A DNA stretch of 64,000 nucleotides from Mammaliicoccus sciuri (GTDB taxonomy: Bacteria; Bacillota; Bacilli; Staphylococcales; Staphylococcaceae), in the NCBI RefSeq assembly GCF_025561425.1, contig NZ_CP094824.1, positions 1,860,001 through 1,924,000 of the forward strand. Reading direction: 5' to 3'. The position numbers and the translations under genes were made by a program. Positions 34,158-42,969 of this stretch are shown here, piece after piece. The number at the start of each line of letters is the position of its first letter. The first letter of the stretch is position 1. The notes beneath the pieces were generated by a model that did no database searches, had not been told where the DNA came from, and saw only the letters and a list, made by a program, of their open reading frames with translations.

Positions 34158-34185
34158 TATTAAGGTACAAACGGAGAGTGAGGGA
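34158..34185. other. attR core repeat overlapping tRNA-Ser 3' end
   Basis: The same 28 bases as 13423-13450. Bases 34172-34185 belong to the tRNA acceptor and T-arm region, so integration leaves the tRNA intact. Confidence 0.88.
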
Positions 34186-34260
34186 TTCGAACCCTCGAGA
34201 CGCTTGTGGCGCCTACACACTTTCCAGGCGTGCTCCTTCGGCCAACTCGGACAACTCTCC
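34172..34260 (-). tRNA. tRNA-Ser (GGA)
   Basis: 89 nt with a long class II variable arm. Acceptor GGAGAGT pairs with ACTCTCC; anticodon loop CTGGAAA gives GGA; T-loop GGTTCGAATCC. CCA is not encoded. It serves as the phage attachment site. Confidence 0.95.
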
Positions 34261-34302
34261 ACAAACAAAAAAATCAGAAGCGATATTTCACCTCTGATTA
34301 TA

Positions 34303-34374
34303 TGACCCCTACGGGATTCGAACCCGTGTTACCGCCGTGAAAGGGCGGTGTCTTAACCGCTTGACCAAGGGGCC
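34303..34374 (-). tRNA. tRNA-Glu (TTC), copy 1
   Basis: Acceptor GGCCCCT with AGGGGTC; anticodon loop CTTTCAC; no encoded CCA. The mature part is identical to the copy at 34985-35056. Confidence 0.95.
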
Positions 34375-34377
34375 TTA

Positions 34378-34452
34378 TGGCTCCACAGGTAGGACTCGAA
34401 CCTACGACCGATCGGTTAACAGCCGATAGCTCTACCACTGAGCTACTGTGGA
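34378..34452 (-). tRNA. tRNA-Asn (GTT)
   Basis: Acceptor TCCACAG with CTGTGGA, anticodon loop CTGTTAA, encoded CCA. Confidence 0.95.
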
Positions 34453-34459
34453 ATAATAA

Positions 34460-34533
34460 TGGAGCGGGTGATCGGAATCGAACCGACAACATCAGCTTGG
34501 AAGGCTGAGGTTTTACCACTAAACTACACCCGC
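34460..34533 (-). tRNA. tRNA-Gly (TCC)
   Basis: Acceptor GCGGGTG with CACCCGC, anticodon loop CTTCCAA, encoded CCA. Confidence 0.95.
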
Positions 34534-34551
34534 TTAAGTAAATAATATATA

Positions 34552-34628
34552 TGGGGCGACTGATGGGAATCGAACCCACGAATGTCGGAACCACAATCCG
34601 ATGCGTTAACCACTTCGCCACAATCGCC
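34552..34628 (-). tRNA. tRNA-His (GTG)
   Basis: Extra G at -1 opposite C73, anticodon loop TTGTGGT, encoded CCA. Confidence 0.95.
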
Positions 34629-34647
34629 ATACTTGTTTAAAAAAGTA

Positions 34648-34720
34648 TGGCTCAGGACGGAATCGAACCGCCGACACAAGGATTTTCAGTCCTTTGCTCT
34701 ACCGACTGAGCTACTGAGCC
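34648..34720 (-). tRNA. tRNA-Phe (GAA)
   Basis: Acceptor GGCTCAG with CTGAGCC, anticodon loop CTGAAAA, no encoded CCA. Confidence 0.95.
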
Positions 34721-34730
34721 AAAATATAAA

Positions 34731-34806
34731 TGGCGGTCCCGACGGGAATCGAACCCGCGATCTCCTGCGTGACAGGCAGGCATGTTAACCGCTACACCAC
34801 GGGACC
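34731..34806 (-). tRNA. tRNA-Asp (GTC)
   Basis: Acceptor GGTCCCG with CGGGACC, anticodon loop CTGTCAC, encoded CCA. Confidence 0.95.
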
Positions 34807-34820
34807 ATCATTAAAAAGTA

Positions 34821-34894
<74 letters not shown>

Positions 34895-34981
34895 CTAATA
34901 ATAAGTAATTTGGCTACCTTATTAATATAACACATTCATTAATATTATGTCAATAAAATTTTAATAAATTTTTATTGAAAA

Positions 34982-35056
34982 TGGTGACCCCTACGGGATT
35001 CGAACCCGTGTTACCGCCGTGAAAGGGCGGTGTCTTAACCGCTTGACCAAGGGGCC
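34982..35056 (-). tRNA. tRNA-Glu (TTC), copy 2
   Basis: Mature sequence identical to copy 1, but with encoded CCA. It is the first gene of the cluster, about 90 bases from the others. Confidence 0.95.
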
Positions 35057-35344
35057 TCTAATTGAGAACTACTTAAGTATATATAGAAATATAAAGAACG
35101 TCAATGCTATTTTTTTACTTTTCTTAATAAAAAATTTGAACTTTTAACATCTATGTGACAATTGTCACTAAATGGAGAAATAATCATTCAAAACACCCTC
35201 TTTTTTATCTTCTAAAGTGTCATTTATTCATGATTTTTACAGAAAAAAATGAACATAAAGTAGTTTTTTCGAAGTCATTGTGAAAAAGATGAATTAAAAT
35301 TCCACATTTTTAATAAAATATGCATTAAGTTATATAGACATCTC
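35057..35344. other. tRNA cluster upstream region
   Basis: No gene. AT-rich, with a perfect 14-bp palindrome GTGACAATTGTCAC at 35155-35168 that resembles a Crp/Fnr-family site (TGTGA-N6-TCAC). No clear sigma-A promoter could be assigned by eye. Confidence 0.5.
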
Positions 35345-35631
35345 TATGTTGCTTGTTTACTCAGTCTTGCAATTTATAGCCGCTCTATGTTGCTTGTTTG
35401 GGGTGTCTTGCAACATACGGAGCTCCTATTTATCTTATTCCGTCAATTTTGATAAATACAAGGCCGTTATTTATCTTGTTTCACCAGTCTTGATAAATAC
35501 AGTCCTCTTATTTACCTTGTTTGCTCAGTCTTGCAACATTCAGCCTCTCAACATTGCTTGTTACGCTCCACTTGCAACATTCAGTCCTCCAACATTGCTT
35601 GTCACGCTCGACTTGCAATATTCAGCCTCCC
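35345..35631. repeat. 7 x 41-bp tandem array of dyad-symmetric units
   Basis: Seven contiguous units of exactly 41 bp start at 35345, 35386, 35427, 35468, 35509, 35550 and 35591. Each has an eight-base arm, a CTTGTTT...TCTTG-like loop region, a second arm and a spacer usually ending CCTC. Arms change together: unit 2 TATGTTGC/GCAACATA, units 3-4 TATTTATC/GATAAATA. The last units pair less well. No coding role is apparent. Confidence 0.9.
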
Positions 35632-35645
35632 CCTCCAACAAAAAA

Positions 35646-35680
35646 ACAGAAATTCTAATGTTAAATTAGAATTTCTGTTC
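35646..35680 (-). terminator. terminator after hemY
   Basis: CAGAAATTCTAAT (35647-35659) pairs with ATTAGAATTTCTG (35665-35677). On the minus strand a long T run follows. Confidence 0.85.
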
Positions 35681-35734
35681 CTTTTCCATCCACTTCCGCA
35701 CACTAACTACTATCCACTAACTACTTTCTACTAT

Positions 35735-37129
35735 CTACTTCAAATACTCTATCATCTTGTCACTAGCGTTCTTAGCCATTTGTACACAGTCTGGTAATCC
35801 GACTGCATCAAATGAAGCGCCTGTTATGATTAGATTATGATAATTTTGATCGATATGTTCTTGTATATCTCGAATACGATCGATATGACCGACTTCATAT
35901 TGAGGCATGCTGTGTGGTAATTTCATTACGATAAAGAATTCTGGTTCTCCTTTGATCGTCATGATTTTATTCAAATCATTTAGAGCAACTTGTTTCAATT
36001 GTTCTTCGTCTTTATGATGAATAATATTTGAGCCTGGTTTACCTACATACGCTCTTAATAAGACTTTTCCTTCTGGTGTTGTATGTGGCCATTTTTTGTT
36101 TGTCCAAGTACATGCTGTGATGGCTGTATCACTAGTTCTTGCGATTACAAATCCAGTTCCATCTTTATCATTCACGACTTGGTCTTTATCAAATGCCATA
36201 ACAACTGTTGCAACACTTGTTGAAGGCATATAGTTAAAGTAATCTAATTTAAGGTCACCTTCAAACCATTTAACGAAATGTTGGTGTGGTATTGTAACGA
36301 TTACACCATCATATTCATGCTCTTCATTATTTACAGTCAAAATTGTTTTATTATCTTTTTCTACTAAATTTTGAACTGGAGCGTTTAAATGTATTTGAAC
36401 GCCTTTATCTTCAAGACTCTCACGTAATGTTTGAATGAATGATTCAAGGCCATGTCTAAATTGCTTAAATTGACCTTTTGGTTTGACTGTTACTTTTTTA
36501 TCGGCATTATTTTTAGCTTTTTGAGCTATCATACCTTTTATTAAGCCGCCTTCTTTTTCTTCTTGTTCTTTAAAATGAGGAAATGTTGTTTTTAAGCTTA
36601 ATTTATCGATATTTGCACCATAAATACCTGCCATTAAAGGTTCGATTAAGTTTTCTAATACTTCATCACCTAATCTTTGTCTAAAGAAATGACCGATTGA
36701 TATATCTGTATGCATCGGTTTAACAGGTAAGAAATAATCTAATCCTGCTCTTAATTTAGCTGCTGGCGAAATCAATTGTGTCTTAAGAAATGGTTTAATT
36801 TCTGTCGGTATACCCATAATCGAACCGCCTGGTATTGGATATAACTTATTATGACTGTAAATATATGATTGCCCTGTTTTATTTGTTACTAAATCATCAG
36901 CAATCCCAATTTCTTCAGCCAATTCTGTCATAATTGTCTTTCTACCTAAGTAAGATTCTGGCCCTAGTTCAATTGTATAACCATCTTTACGATAAGTTTT
37001 GATTTTGCCGCCTACTCTGTCTGATTGTTCATATACATCAATTTCTGCATCTGGATAATCTCTTCTTAAATAATGGGCAGCAGATAACCCAGTTATCCCT
37101 GCCCCTATTATTGCAATTCGTTTTGACAT
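35735..37129 (-). CDS. hemY: coproporphyrinogen III oxidase (CgoX/HemY)
   Basis: An FAD enzyme oxidising coproporphyrinogen III to coproporphyrin III in the Gram-positive heme pathway. 464 residues from ATG 37129 (ACATACTT flank; ribosome site GAAAGAAG). The N-terminal GAGITGLSAAHYL is the FAD Rossmann motif, followed by DRVGGKIKTY. The C-terminal GASFDAVGLPDCV matches the FAD-binding end of the family. Last gene of hemE-hemH-hemY. Confidence 0.95.
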   Translation of the reverse strand: MSKRIAIIGAGITGLSAAHYLRRDYPDAEIDVYEQSDRVGGKIKTYRKDGYTIELGPESYLGRKTIMTELAEEIGIADDLVTNKTGQSYIYSHNKLYPIPGGSIMGIPTEIKPFLKTQLISPAAKLRAGLDYFLPVKPMHTDISIGHFFRQRLGDEVLENLIEPLMAGIYGANIDKLSLKTTFPHFKEQEEKEGGLIKGMIAQKAKNNADKKVTVKPKGQFKQFRHGLESFIQTLRESLEDKGVQIHLNAPVQNLVEKDNKTILTVNNEEHEYDGVIVTIPHQHFVKWFEGDLKLDYFNYMPSTSVATVVMAFDKDQVVNDKDGTGFVIARTSDTAITACTWTNKKWPHTTPEGKVLLRAYVGKPGSNIIHHKDEEQLKQVALNDLNKIMTIKGEPEFFIVMKLPHSMPQYEVGHIDRIRDIQEHIDQNYHNLIITGASFDAVGLPDCVQMAKNASDKMIEYLK

Positions 37130-37161
37130 ACTTAACACTTCTTTCTTATTCGAATATCGAA

Positions 37162-38082
37162 TTAGAATTTTTTCTTAATTGCTGATACCATTGCTTCTAT
37201 AAATTTAGGATCAATATTTGGCATTGGTGGTCTGTGATATTTCACGCCTAATTCATCACAAACAACTTTACATTCATAGTCGTTATCATATAACACTTCT
37301 AAATGTTCACATACAAATCCTACTGGTGTATATATAAAGTGTTTATAGCCATGTTCATTATATAAATCTCTCGTTAAATCTTGAACATCTGGTCCTAACC
37401 AAGGTTCTCCAGTTTGACCTTCTGATTGCCAACCTACTGATACATGTTTAATGTTAGATTCTTCACTTAAAATTTTAGCAGTTTCTTCTAGTTGATCAGG
37501 ATATGGGTCATTTGCTTTTTTAATTTTTTCAGGCAAACTATGCGCAGAAACGATTAATACTGTTTCATCATGACTTTCTTCTGGAATCGTTTGTAATGTT
37601 TCATCAATCATGTTTGTCCAGTAAGAAATGAATGCTGGTTCATTGTAAAATTGCTCAACGTGATGCATTGAAATGCCGTATTTATCAGCTTCTTCTTGAG
37701 CACGTTTATTATAACTTCCAACTGAGAAATTAGAATAATGTGGTGCTAATACAATCGTAACCGCTTCTTCAATACCATCATTATGCATTTGTTCTACTGC
37801 ATCTTCAATAAATGGATGAATATGTTTTAAACCAATGTACAATTTAAATTCAACATCTTCATATGCTTCATTTAATGCGCCAAGTAAACTTTCTGCTTGT
37901 TTCTCTGTTGTACCTGCTAATGGTGAAATACCACCAATCGCTTTATAACGTCCTTTTAAGTCTTCAATTTGCTCATCAGATGGCTTACGACCATGTCTAA
38001 TGTGTGTATAATATGGTACAATGTCACTTTCTTTATAAGGTGTACCATATGCCATAACTAAAAGTCCCACTTTTTTATTCAT
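37162..38082 (-). CDS. hemH: coproporphyrin ferrochelatase (CpfC/HemH)
   Basis: Inserts ferrous iron into coproporphyrin III. 306 residues, as in Bacillus HemH. Key motifs are [15 protein letters not shown] at the start, the metal-site histidine in [13 protein letters not shown] and the glutamate in [13 protein letters not shown]. Located between hemE and hemY with short gaps, so co-transcribed. Confidence 0.97.
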   Translation of the reverse strand: MNKKVGLLVMAYGTPYKESDIVPYYTHIRHGRKPSDEQIEDLKGRYKAIGGISPLAGTTEKQAESLLGALNEAYEDVEFKLYIGLKHIHPFIEDAVEQMHNDGIEEAVTIVLAPHYSNFSVGSYNKRAQEEADKYGISMHHVEQFYNEPAFISYWTNMIDETLQTIPEESHDETVLIVSAHSLPEKIKKANDPYPDQLEETAKILSEESNIKHVSVGWQSEGQTGEPWLGPDVQDLTRDLYNEHGYKHFIYTPVGFVCEHLEVLYDNDYECKVVCDELGVKYHRPPMPNIDPKFIEAMVSAIKKKF

Positions 38083-38122
38083 CTTCTATACTCCCTTTAA
38101 TAAAATTAAGCTGTTTAATAAC

Positions 38123-39175
38123 CTATCTTTGTTGTGATTTATATTTTGCTGAATAATCATGCACAAACTGAGCAACTCTTCTCAATGTATCAGGTTGTAC
38201 TTCAGGAAAGACACCGTGTCCAAGATTAAAGATATAATTATGGTCTACTAAACCTTGATCCAATATTTGAACGAGTCTTTGTTCAATAACTTCCCATGGT
38301 GCTAGTAAAATAGCTGGATCTAAGTTTCCTTGCAACGTCTTAGTAATACCTTTTTCCCTAGCTTCTTTGATTTGTAAGCGCCAATCTAGCCCGATGACAT
38401 CAACCGGTAATTGATTCCATTCTTCTATTAAATGGCTAGCTCCAACACCAAATGTTGTAACAGGTACGTTTTTTTCTTTAATCGCTGCAAAAATTTTATT
38501 CATAGATGGTCTAATGAAATAATGATAATCTTCAGCATTTAACGCACCTACCCATGAATCGAATACTTGAATCATCTTACATCCAGCTTCAATTTGAGCA
38601 TGTGTATAGCGAATTGCCATATCAGCTAATGTATCCATTAATTTAAACCAAGCTTCTGGCTGTTTATACATAAACGCTTTAGTCTTATTATAATTTTTAG
38701 ATGGTCCACCTTCAATCATATAGCTCGCTAGCGTGAATGGTGCGCCAGTAAATCCTATTAATGGTACGTTTAGTTGTTCTTCTGTTAAAAGTTTAATCGT
38801 ATCTAAGACATATTTTACGTCTTCTTCAGGATTTATTTGACCTAATCGATTAATATCAGAAATGTCTTTAATAGGGTTATGTATAACAGGTCCTATTCCA
38901 GATTTAATTTCTACATCTACACCAATTCCAGTTAAAGGTGTCATAATATCTTTATATAAAATTGCAGCATCAGTATTATATTGATCTACTGGTAATTTTG
39001 TAACATATGCACAAAGTTCTGGTTGATGTGTAATTTCAAATAATGAATACTTTTCTTTAATTTTTCTATATTCAGGCTGTGATCTACCTGCTTGCCTCAT
39101 AAACCAAACTGGTGTATGAGTTGTTTTTTCTCCCTTTGCTGCTTTTAAAATTGTATCGTTAAACGGTACACTCAT
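38123..39175 (-). CDS. hemE: uroporphyrinogen decarboxylase
   Basis: Removes four carboxyls of uroporphyrinogen III. 350 residues. Motifs are [16 protein letters not shown] near residue 22, the catalytic Asp in [25 protein letters not shown], and the C-terminal [19 protein letters not shown] precedes ATG 39175. First gene of the heme operon. Confidence 0.97.
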   Translation of the reverse strand: MSVPFNDTILKAAKGEKTTHTPVWFMRQAGRSQPEYRKIKEKYSLFEITHQPELCAYVTKLPVDQYNTDAAILYKDIMTPLTGIGVDVEIKSGIGPVIHNPIKDISDINRLGQINPEEDVKYVLDTIKLLTEEQLNVPLIGFTGAPFTLASYMIEGGPSKNYNKTKAFMYKQPEAWFKLMDTLADMAIRYTHAQIEAGCKMIQVFDSWVGALNAEDYHYFIRPSMNKIFAAIKEKNVPVTTFGVGASHLIEEWNQLPVDVIGLDWRLQIKEAREKGITKTLQGNLDPAILLAPWEVIEQRLVQILDQGLVDHNYIFNLGHGVFPEVQPDTLRRVAQFVHDYSAKYKSQQR

Positions 39176-39282
39176 TTATTTCACCTCATTATAATCATTA
39201 CAATCTATTTTAACATATTCTATTATAAAGACATCTATGTGTACAAAAATTCATAAATTATACAAAAGATTTCATGAATTGG

Positions 39283-39310
39283 TTGATTTTAGCGCTTACA
39301 TGTTTATAAT
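39283..39310 (+). promoter_or_regulatory. sigma-A-type promoter of traP
   Basis: TTGATT at 39283-39288 and a perfect TATAAT at 39305-39310, with a 16-bp spacer, about 32 bp before the start codon. Confidence 0.6.
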
Positions 39311-39341
39311 CTAATTAAAGAGATATAGGAGGTATATCATT

Positions 39342-39869
39342 ATGAAATGTTATATAACAACAGGTACGTATCATTTTCTGCATAGTATAATGAAGAAACA
39401 TCCAGATGAAGATATTCATCATTATACGAGACAAGATACGACAGTACTTATTCATGAAACAAATGGTGATACAGTATTTGCACAACCAAGAGAATATCAA
39501 ATATTAGAATCAAAAGGTGCTTTTATCAATCATGAATTTATAGCAGCAAGCTACATTCCTGTATCTGATGAAATGCAACATCGATTCGAAAATCATTATG
39601 TAGATATCGACAGTCAATTTGACAATTTCGAAGGGTTCGAATCATTTAGATTACTTAAACCTCGAAAAGGCGATACTTATATGATATTAGTTGGTTTTGA
39701 TTCAAACGAATTATATGAAGATTTCACAAAATCATCTTTCTATGCGGAATATTTCTCTAGAGATGCTACTCGTAAATTCTCAGGTGCTGAACAATATTCA
39801 ACAGCAAATTATACAAAGTATTGGTATAGACCTGAAGAAGATGAAGAAGCTGAAAATGAAGAAGCATAA
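39342..39869 (+). CDS. traP: TRAP family protein (HmoB-like antibiotic-biosynthesis-monooxygenase fold)
   Basis: 175 residues resembling S. aureus TRAP: a FHETN-like VLIHETNGDTVF segment, then a ferredoxin-like ABM domain (YMILVGFDSNELYEDFTKS, FYAEYF), and a very acidic tail. TRAP was first linked to agr regulation and later to DNA and oxidative protection; relatives include heme monooxygenases. Its position next to the heme operon is conserved in the family. RBS AGGAGG. Confidence 0.88.
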   Translation: MKCYITTGTYHFLHSIMKKHPDEDIHHYTRQDTTVLIHETNGDTVFAQPREYQILESKGAFINHEFIAASYIPVSDEMQHRFENHYVDIDSQFDNFEGFESFRLLKPRKGDTYMILVGFDSNELYEDFTKSSFYAEYFSRDATRKFSGAEQYSTANYTKYWYRPEEDEEAENEEA

Positions 39870-39880
39870 TTATAAAATAA

Positions 39881-39920
39881 AAAGAAGAAATGATTCTCAC
39901 TGAGTCATTTCTTCTTTTTT
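39881..39920. terminator. terminator between traP and ecsB
   Basis: A 13-bp stem, AAAGAAGAAATGA (39881-39893) with TCATTTCTTCTTT (39904-39916), followed by Ts. The genes converge. Confidence 0.85.
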
Positions 39921-39928
39921 AATTGTTA

Positions 39929-41158
39929 TTAATCTCTAAGTAACTCTTGATGTTTTTTAATTTTCTTAATGGAAGAATCTATTGTTAACCAACCAACAAT
40001 GAAGAATAATATAACGAAATAAATCGCTGTAACAAATTTCAATATATATATGATTGATAAAATAATACCTAAGACAATCATGATATTAATTAAAAATTGA
40101 TGATAGCCTTTAACTACTTGTCCTTCACTTACCGGCCATACTTGTGGCCACAATCCGTATGCTTGTTGTTTATAAAATTGAGATAATTGTAATATCAACA
40201 AGTACATGATTAAAGCACCTAATATGGCTGATATAACTGGCTGATCAATCCACCAAATTAATACAAGTCCGATAATCAATAATCTTAATACGATAAAGAA
40301 TGCATCTTTCCCTCTTGCAAAACTTCTTACAAATAAGAATTTATACATATAATTTTGATTAAATTTCTTAGAACTTGGGACTTTTAAGAAGACATCTAAA
40401 TATCTTCTGCGAACTGTTCGTTCATTTAATACTTTTACGTCTGTAAACATATTAACGAATTTATAATAATTCATCTTATGATTATGTTCGATAGCGATTA
40501 ATGTTTCCCACTGATAAAAAGTACCTCTATTGATATTTTCTAATAAAATAATTAAAGCAATCAATACGACAATAGATAATAGACCTGACAAAGCCCCTAC
40601 TTTTAAAGTTGTGTAATAACCACTCGCATACACAATAAAGAGTAATACATTAATCCCCCAAATTTCTAATCCGTATTTTAACCAGAACCATTTCATCATA
40701 AGTCCTAGAATTGGAAAGACGAAACTCAATACCATAACCGTGATATATAAATAAAATTTATCACCCATTAATTGATAAAATAATGGCAACCCGACCACTA
40801 ATATTACGACTGGTAAGTATAGTCGATTAAAATAACTATATGTTAGAGCTTTTCTAATATAGAGCGTTAAGTGTTTCTCGAATGGTAACAAATATAACTT
40901 ATCTGCTTCTCTAAAGAAAGTCCTCATTGGAAATATCGAACAAATAGATAATATAACCGAAAAGATTAATCGATAGTTAATATTTTGTGGAATATCTTTT
41001 AACCAATTACTATATCCCAATGCAAATGCACCGATCATAATAGTTATAAATATTAAGAAATGACCATTAAAGATGAATTTATTGTAATTCATTTTCTCTA
41101 ATACTTCTTCTCTTTGTCTAACCTTATATAAAGTATTTACATCATTCATACGCTTCAC
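39929..41158 (-). CDS. ecsB: ABC transporter permease EcsB
   Basis: 409 residues with about ten hydrophobic segments, typical for EcsB (for example FLIFITIMIGAFALGYS near the start). It forms an exporter with EcsA; in Bacillus the pair affects secretion and regulated membrane proteolysis, in S. aureus peptide export. It overlaps ecsA by 17 bases. Confidence 0.92.
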   Translation of the reverse strand: MKRMNDVNTLYKVRQREEVLEKMNYNKFIFNGHFLIFITIMIGAFALGYSNWLKDIPQNINYRLIFSVILSICSIFPMRTFFREADKLYLLPFEKHLTLYIRKALTYSYFNRLYLPVVILVVGLPLFYQLMGDKFYLYITVMVLSFVFPILGLMMKWFWLKYGLEIWGINVLLFIVYASGYYTTLKVGALSGLLSIVVLIALIILLENINRGTFYQWETLIAIEHNHKMNYYKFVNMFTDVKVLNERTVRRRYLDVFLKVPSSKKFNQNYMYKFLFVRSFARGKDAFFIVLRLLIIGLVLIWWIDQPVISAILGALIMYLLILQLSQFYKQQAYGLWPQVWPVSEGQVVKGYHQFLINIMIVLGIILSIIYILKFVTAIYFVILFFIVGWLTIDSSIKKIKKHQELLRD

Positions 41159-41879
41159 CTTGTGTTAAATGTATATAAATATCATCTAGTGTTGCATTAG
41201 TAAGTCCAGTTTTTTCTCTCAGTTCTTCTAAATTGCCCATTGCTACTAAACGACCTTGATGTAATATAATAAATCTATCGCAATATCTTTCAGCAGTTGC
41301 AAGTATATGTGTAGACATTAATACTGAAGAGCCTTGATTGCGTCTTTCTACTATTAAATCTAACATTGTTTGTATACCTAATGGATCTAACCCTAAAAAC
41401 GGTTCATCTATAATATATTGCGTCGGTTCAACTAAGAATGCGCAGACAATCATAACTTTTTGTTTCATACCTTTTGAAAAATGTATCGGAAAGACTTTTA
41501 ATTCATTTTCAAGTCTTAGTCTTTTCAATAACGGCATTGCCTTTTCAAGTGCTGTATCTTTATCAATACCATATGCCATAGCAGTCATGTAAATATGTTC
41601 TTCTAAAGTTAATTCATCATATAATACTGGACTTTCTGGTATATATGTAAGATTTCTTCTATAAGATTCTATATCTGCTTTAATATCTATATTATTAATG
41701 GACATCTCACCTTGTTGTGGTGTTAATAAGCCAAGTATATGTTTAATTGTTGTACTTTTCCCTGCACCATTTAATCCAATAAGTCCCACGACTTCACTTG
41801 GTTTACATTCAAATGAGATATCATGGATAACAGCTTTTTTACCGTATCCACCTGTTAAATTATTCACTTTAATTGCCAC
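41142..41879 (-). CDS. ecsA: ABC transporter ATP-binding protein EcsA
   Basis: About 245 residues. GTG 41879 follows GGAGGTG with seven-base spacing, preferred to a start at 41930. Walker A is GLNGAGKST, the signature reads LSKGMKQKV-like (FSKGMKQKV), Walker B is YIIDEPFLGLDPLG and the H-loop STHIL. Partner of EcsB. Confidence 0.95.
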   Translation of the reverse strand: MAIKVNNLTGGYGKKAVIHDISFECKPSEVVGLIGLNGAGKSTTIKHILGLLTPQQGEMSINNIDIKADIESYRRNLTYIPESPVLYDELTLEEHIYMTAMAYGIDKDTALEKAMPLLKRLRLENELKVFPIHFSKGMKQKVMIVCAFLVEPTQYIIDEPFLGLDPLGIQTMLDLIVERRNQGSSVLMSTHILATAERYCDRFIILHQGRLVAMGNLEELREKTGLTNATLDDIYIHLTQGEAYE

Positions 41880-42008
41880 GTGAACACACCTCCAAAATAT
41901 ATTGTAGCATGTTCTCAATGTTACATTCATTAAATATTATCTTTATCAGTGAGATGATATTACGAGCATGATATAATAAAAACTAATATTTACATAGGAG
42001 ATGATAGT

Positions 42009-42431
42009 ATGTCAGAAACAATATTCAGCAAAATTATCAACGGTGAAATCCCATCATTCAAAGTTTACGAAAATGATTATGTATATGCATTCTTAGATAT
42101 TTCTCAAGTAAGTAAAGGACACACATTACTTATTCCAAAGAAAGCTTCACCAAATATTTATGAAACAGACCCAGAAACAATGAAACATATAGCTGAAGCT
42201 TTACCAATCGTTGCGAATGCCATCAAGAAAGCTTTCAATCCAGATGGTTTAAATATTATTCAAAATAATGGCGAGTATGCTTCACAATCTGTATTCCATA
42301 TCCACTTCCACTTAATCCCACGATATAAAGAAGATATTGATGGTTTCGGTTATATTTGGAATACAAATGAAGATCAATTAGATGATGAGAAAAAAGCAGA
42401 AATCGCACAAACAATTCAACAGCATTTTTAA
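42009..42431 (+). CDS. hit: HIT family protein
   Basis: 140 residues with the histidine triad HIHFHLIPR and N-terminal IFSKIINGEIPSFKVYEN. The enzyme hydrolyses nucleotides linked to amino groups. Divergent from ecsA across 129 bases, as in Bacillus. Confidence 0.95.
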   Translation: MSETIFSKIINGEIPSFKVYENDYVYAFLDISQVSKGHTLLIPKKASPNIYETDPETMKHIAEALPIVANAIKKAFNPDGLNIIQNNGEYASQSVFHIHFHLIPRYKEDIDGFGYIWNTNEDQLDDEKKAEIAQTIQQHF

Positions 42432-42495
42432 TACACTGCATGTTTACAAAAATTCAGGGTATATATTTAAATAAGAGATATCAAGGAGGATAATT

Positions 42496-42873
42496 ATGAA
42501 ATTTTCAAGACTCGCAATTGGTGTTGGTGTAGGATTTGTTACAGGTTTTACAACAGCCATTTTAAATACAGACCGTTCTGGTGATGCTTTAAAGACAGAT
42601 TTAAAATCAACTGCTGACGGATCTAAAATTCAATTAAGTGAAATTAAAGACAATGCTATTGAAATAAAAGATTATGTATTAAAGACGAAAGACGAAAGCC
42701 AAATTGCTATTCAATCATTAGGTGAAGAAATTAAAACGATGATTAATGAATTTAAAGCTGATATTAACCCTAATATTGAACAAATACAGAAAAATATTGA
42801 AAATATTAGCAATCTTGGCAATGAAATTCAAAAAGAAATTCAAAATACTAAGCTTCCATTTCTAAAAAATTAG
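42496..42873 (+). CDS. YtxH-like membrane-anchored protein
   Basis: 125 residues: a short N-terminal glycine-rich membrane segment (LAIGVGVGFVTGFTTAIL), then a long helical charged region. The YtxH (gas vesicle/stress) family occupies this place (yhaH) in Bacillus. RBS AAGGAGG. Confidence 0.8.
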   Translation: MKFSRLAIGVGVGFVTGFTTAILNTDRSGDALKTDLKSTADGSKIQLSEIKDNAIEIKDYVLKTKDESQIAIQSLGEEIKTMINEFKADINPNIEQIQKNIENISNLGNEIQKEIQNTKLPFLKN

Positions 42874-42914
42874 AAAACGTGTTAAAATTATTATATTATT
42901 AAAGTGTTATAACT

Positions 42915-42945
42915 AAGCATGATACATTAGTATCATGCTTTTATT
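42915..42945 (+). terminator. terminator upstream of scoC
   Basis: AAGCATGATA pairs with TATCATGCTT and is followed by TTATT, after the YtxH gene. Confidence 0.75.
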
Positions 42946-42969
42946 ATACAAACAAAGGGGGATTTAACT

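Larger units (their letters stand above)
13423..34185. mobile_element. defective prophage, about 20.8 kb, integrated at tRNA-Ser
   Basis: Bounded by a perfect 28-bp direct repeat. It contains a tyrosine integrase next to the tRNA end, lysogeny genes, antirepressor, recombination and replication genes, and a phospholipase A2-like accessory gene at the far end. No terminase, portal, capsid, tail, holin or lysin is present. Gene order from the integrase leftward matches Siphoviridae-type staphylococcal phages up to the dUTPase region, then jumps across an IS element to the accessory end. It should be replication-competent at best, not particle-forming. Confidence 0.88.

Noticed and set aside
34298-34788. 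Open frames across the tRNA cluster
   Set aside because: They run through structured tRNA genes that are certain; coding there is not credible.
35346-35797. Open frames of 88-107 codons over the repeat array
   Set aside because: Their length comes from the 41-bp repetition and AT bias; no RBS, and the translations are cysteine- and leucine-rich without domain features.
39315-39500. Minus-strand frame opposite traP
   Set aside because: Antisense to a well-supported gene, with no RBS.
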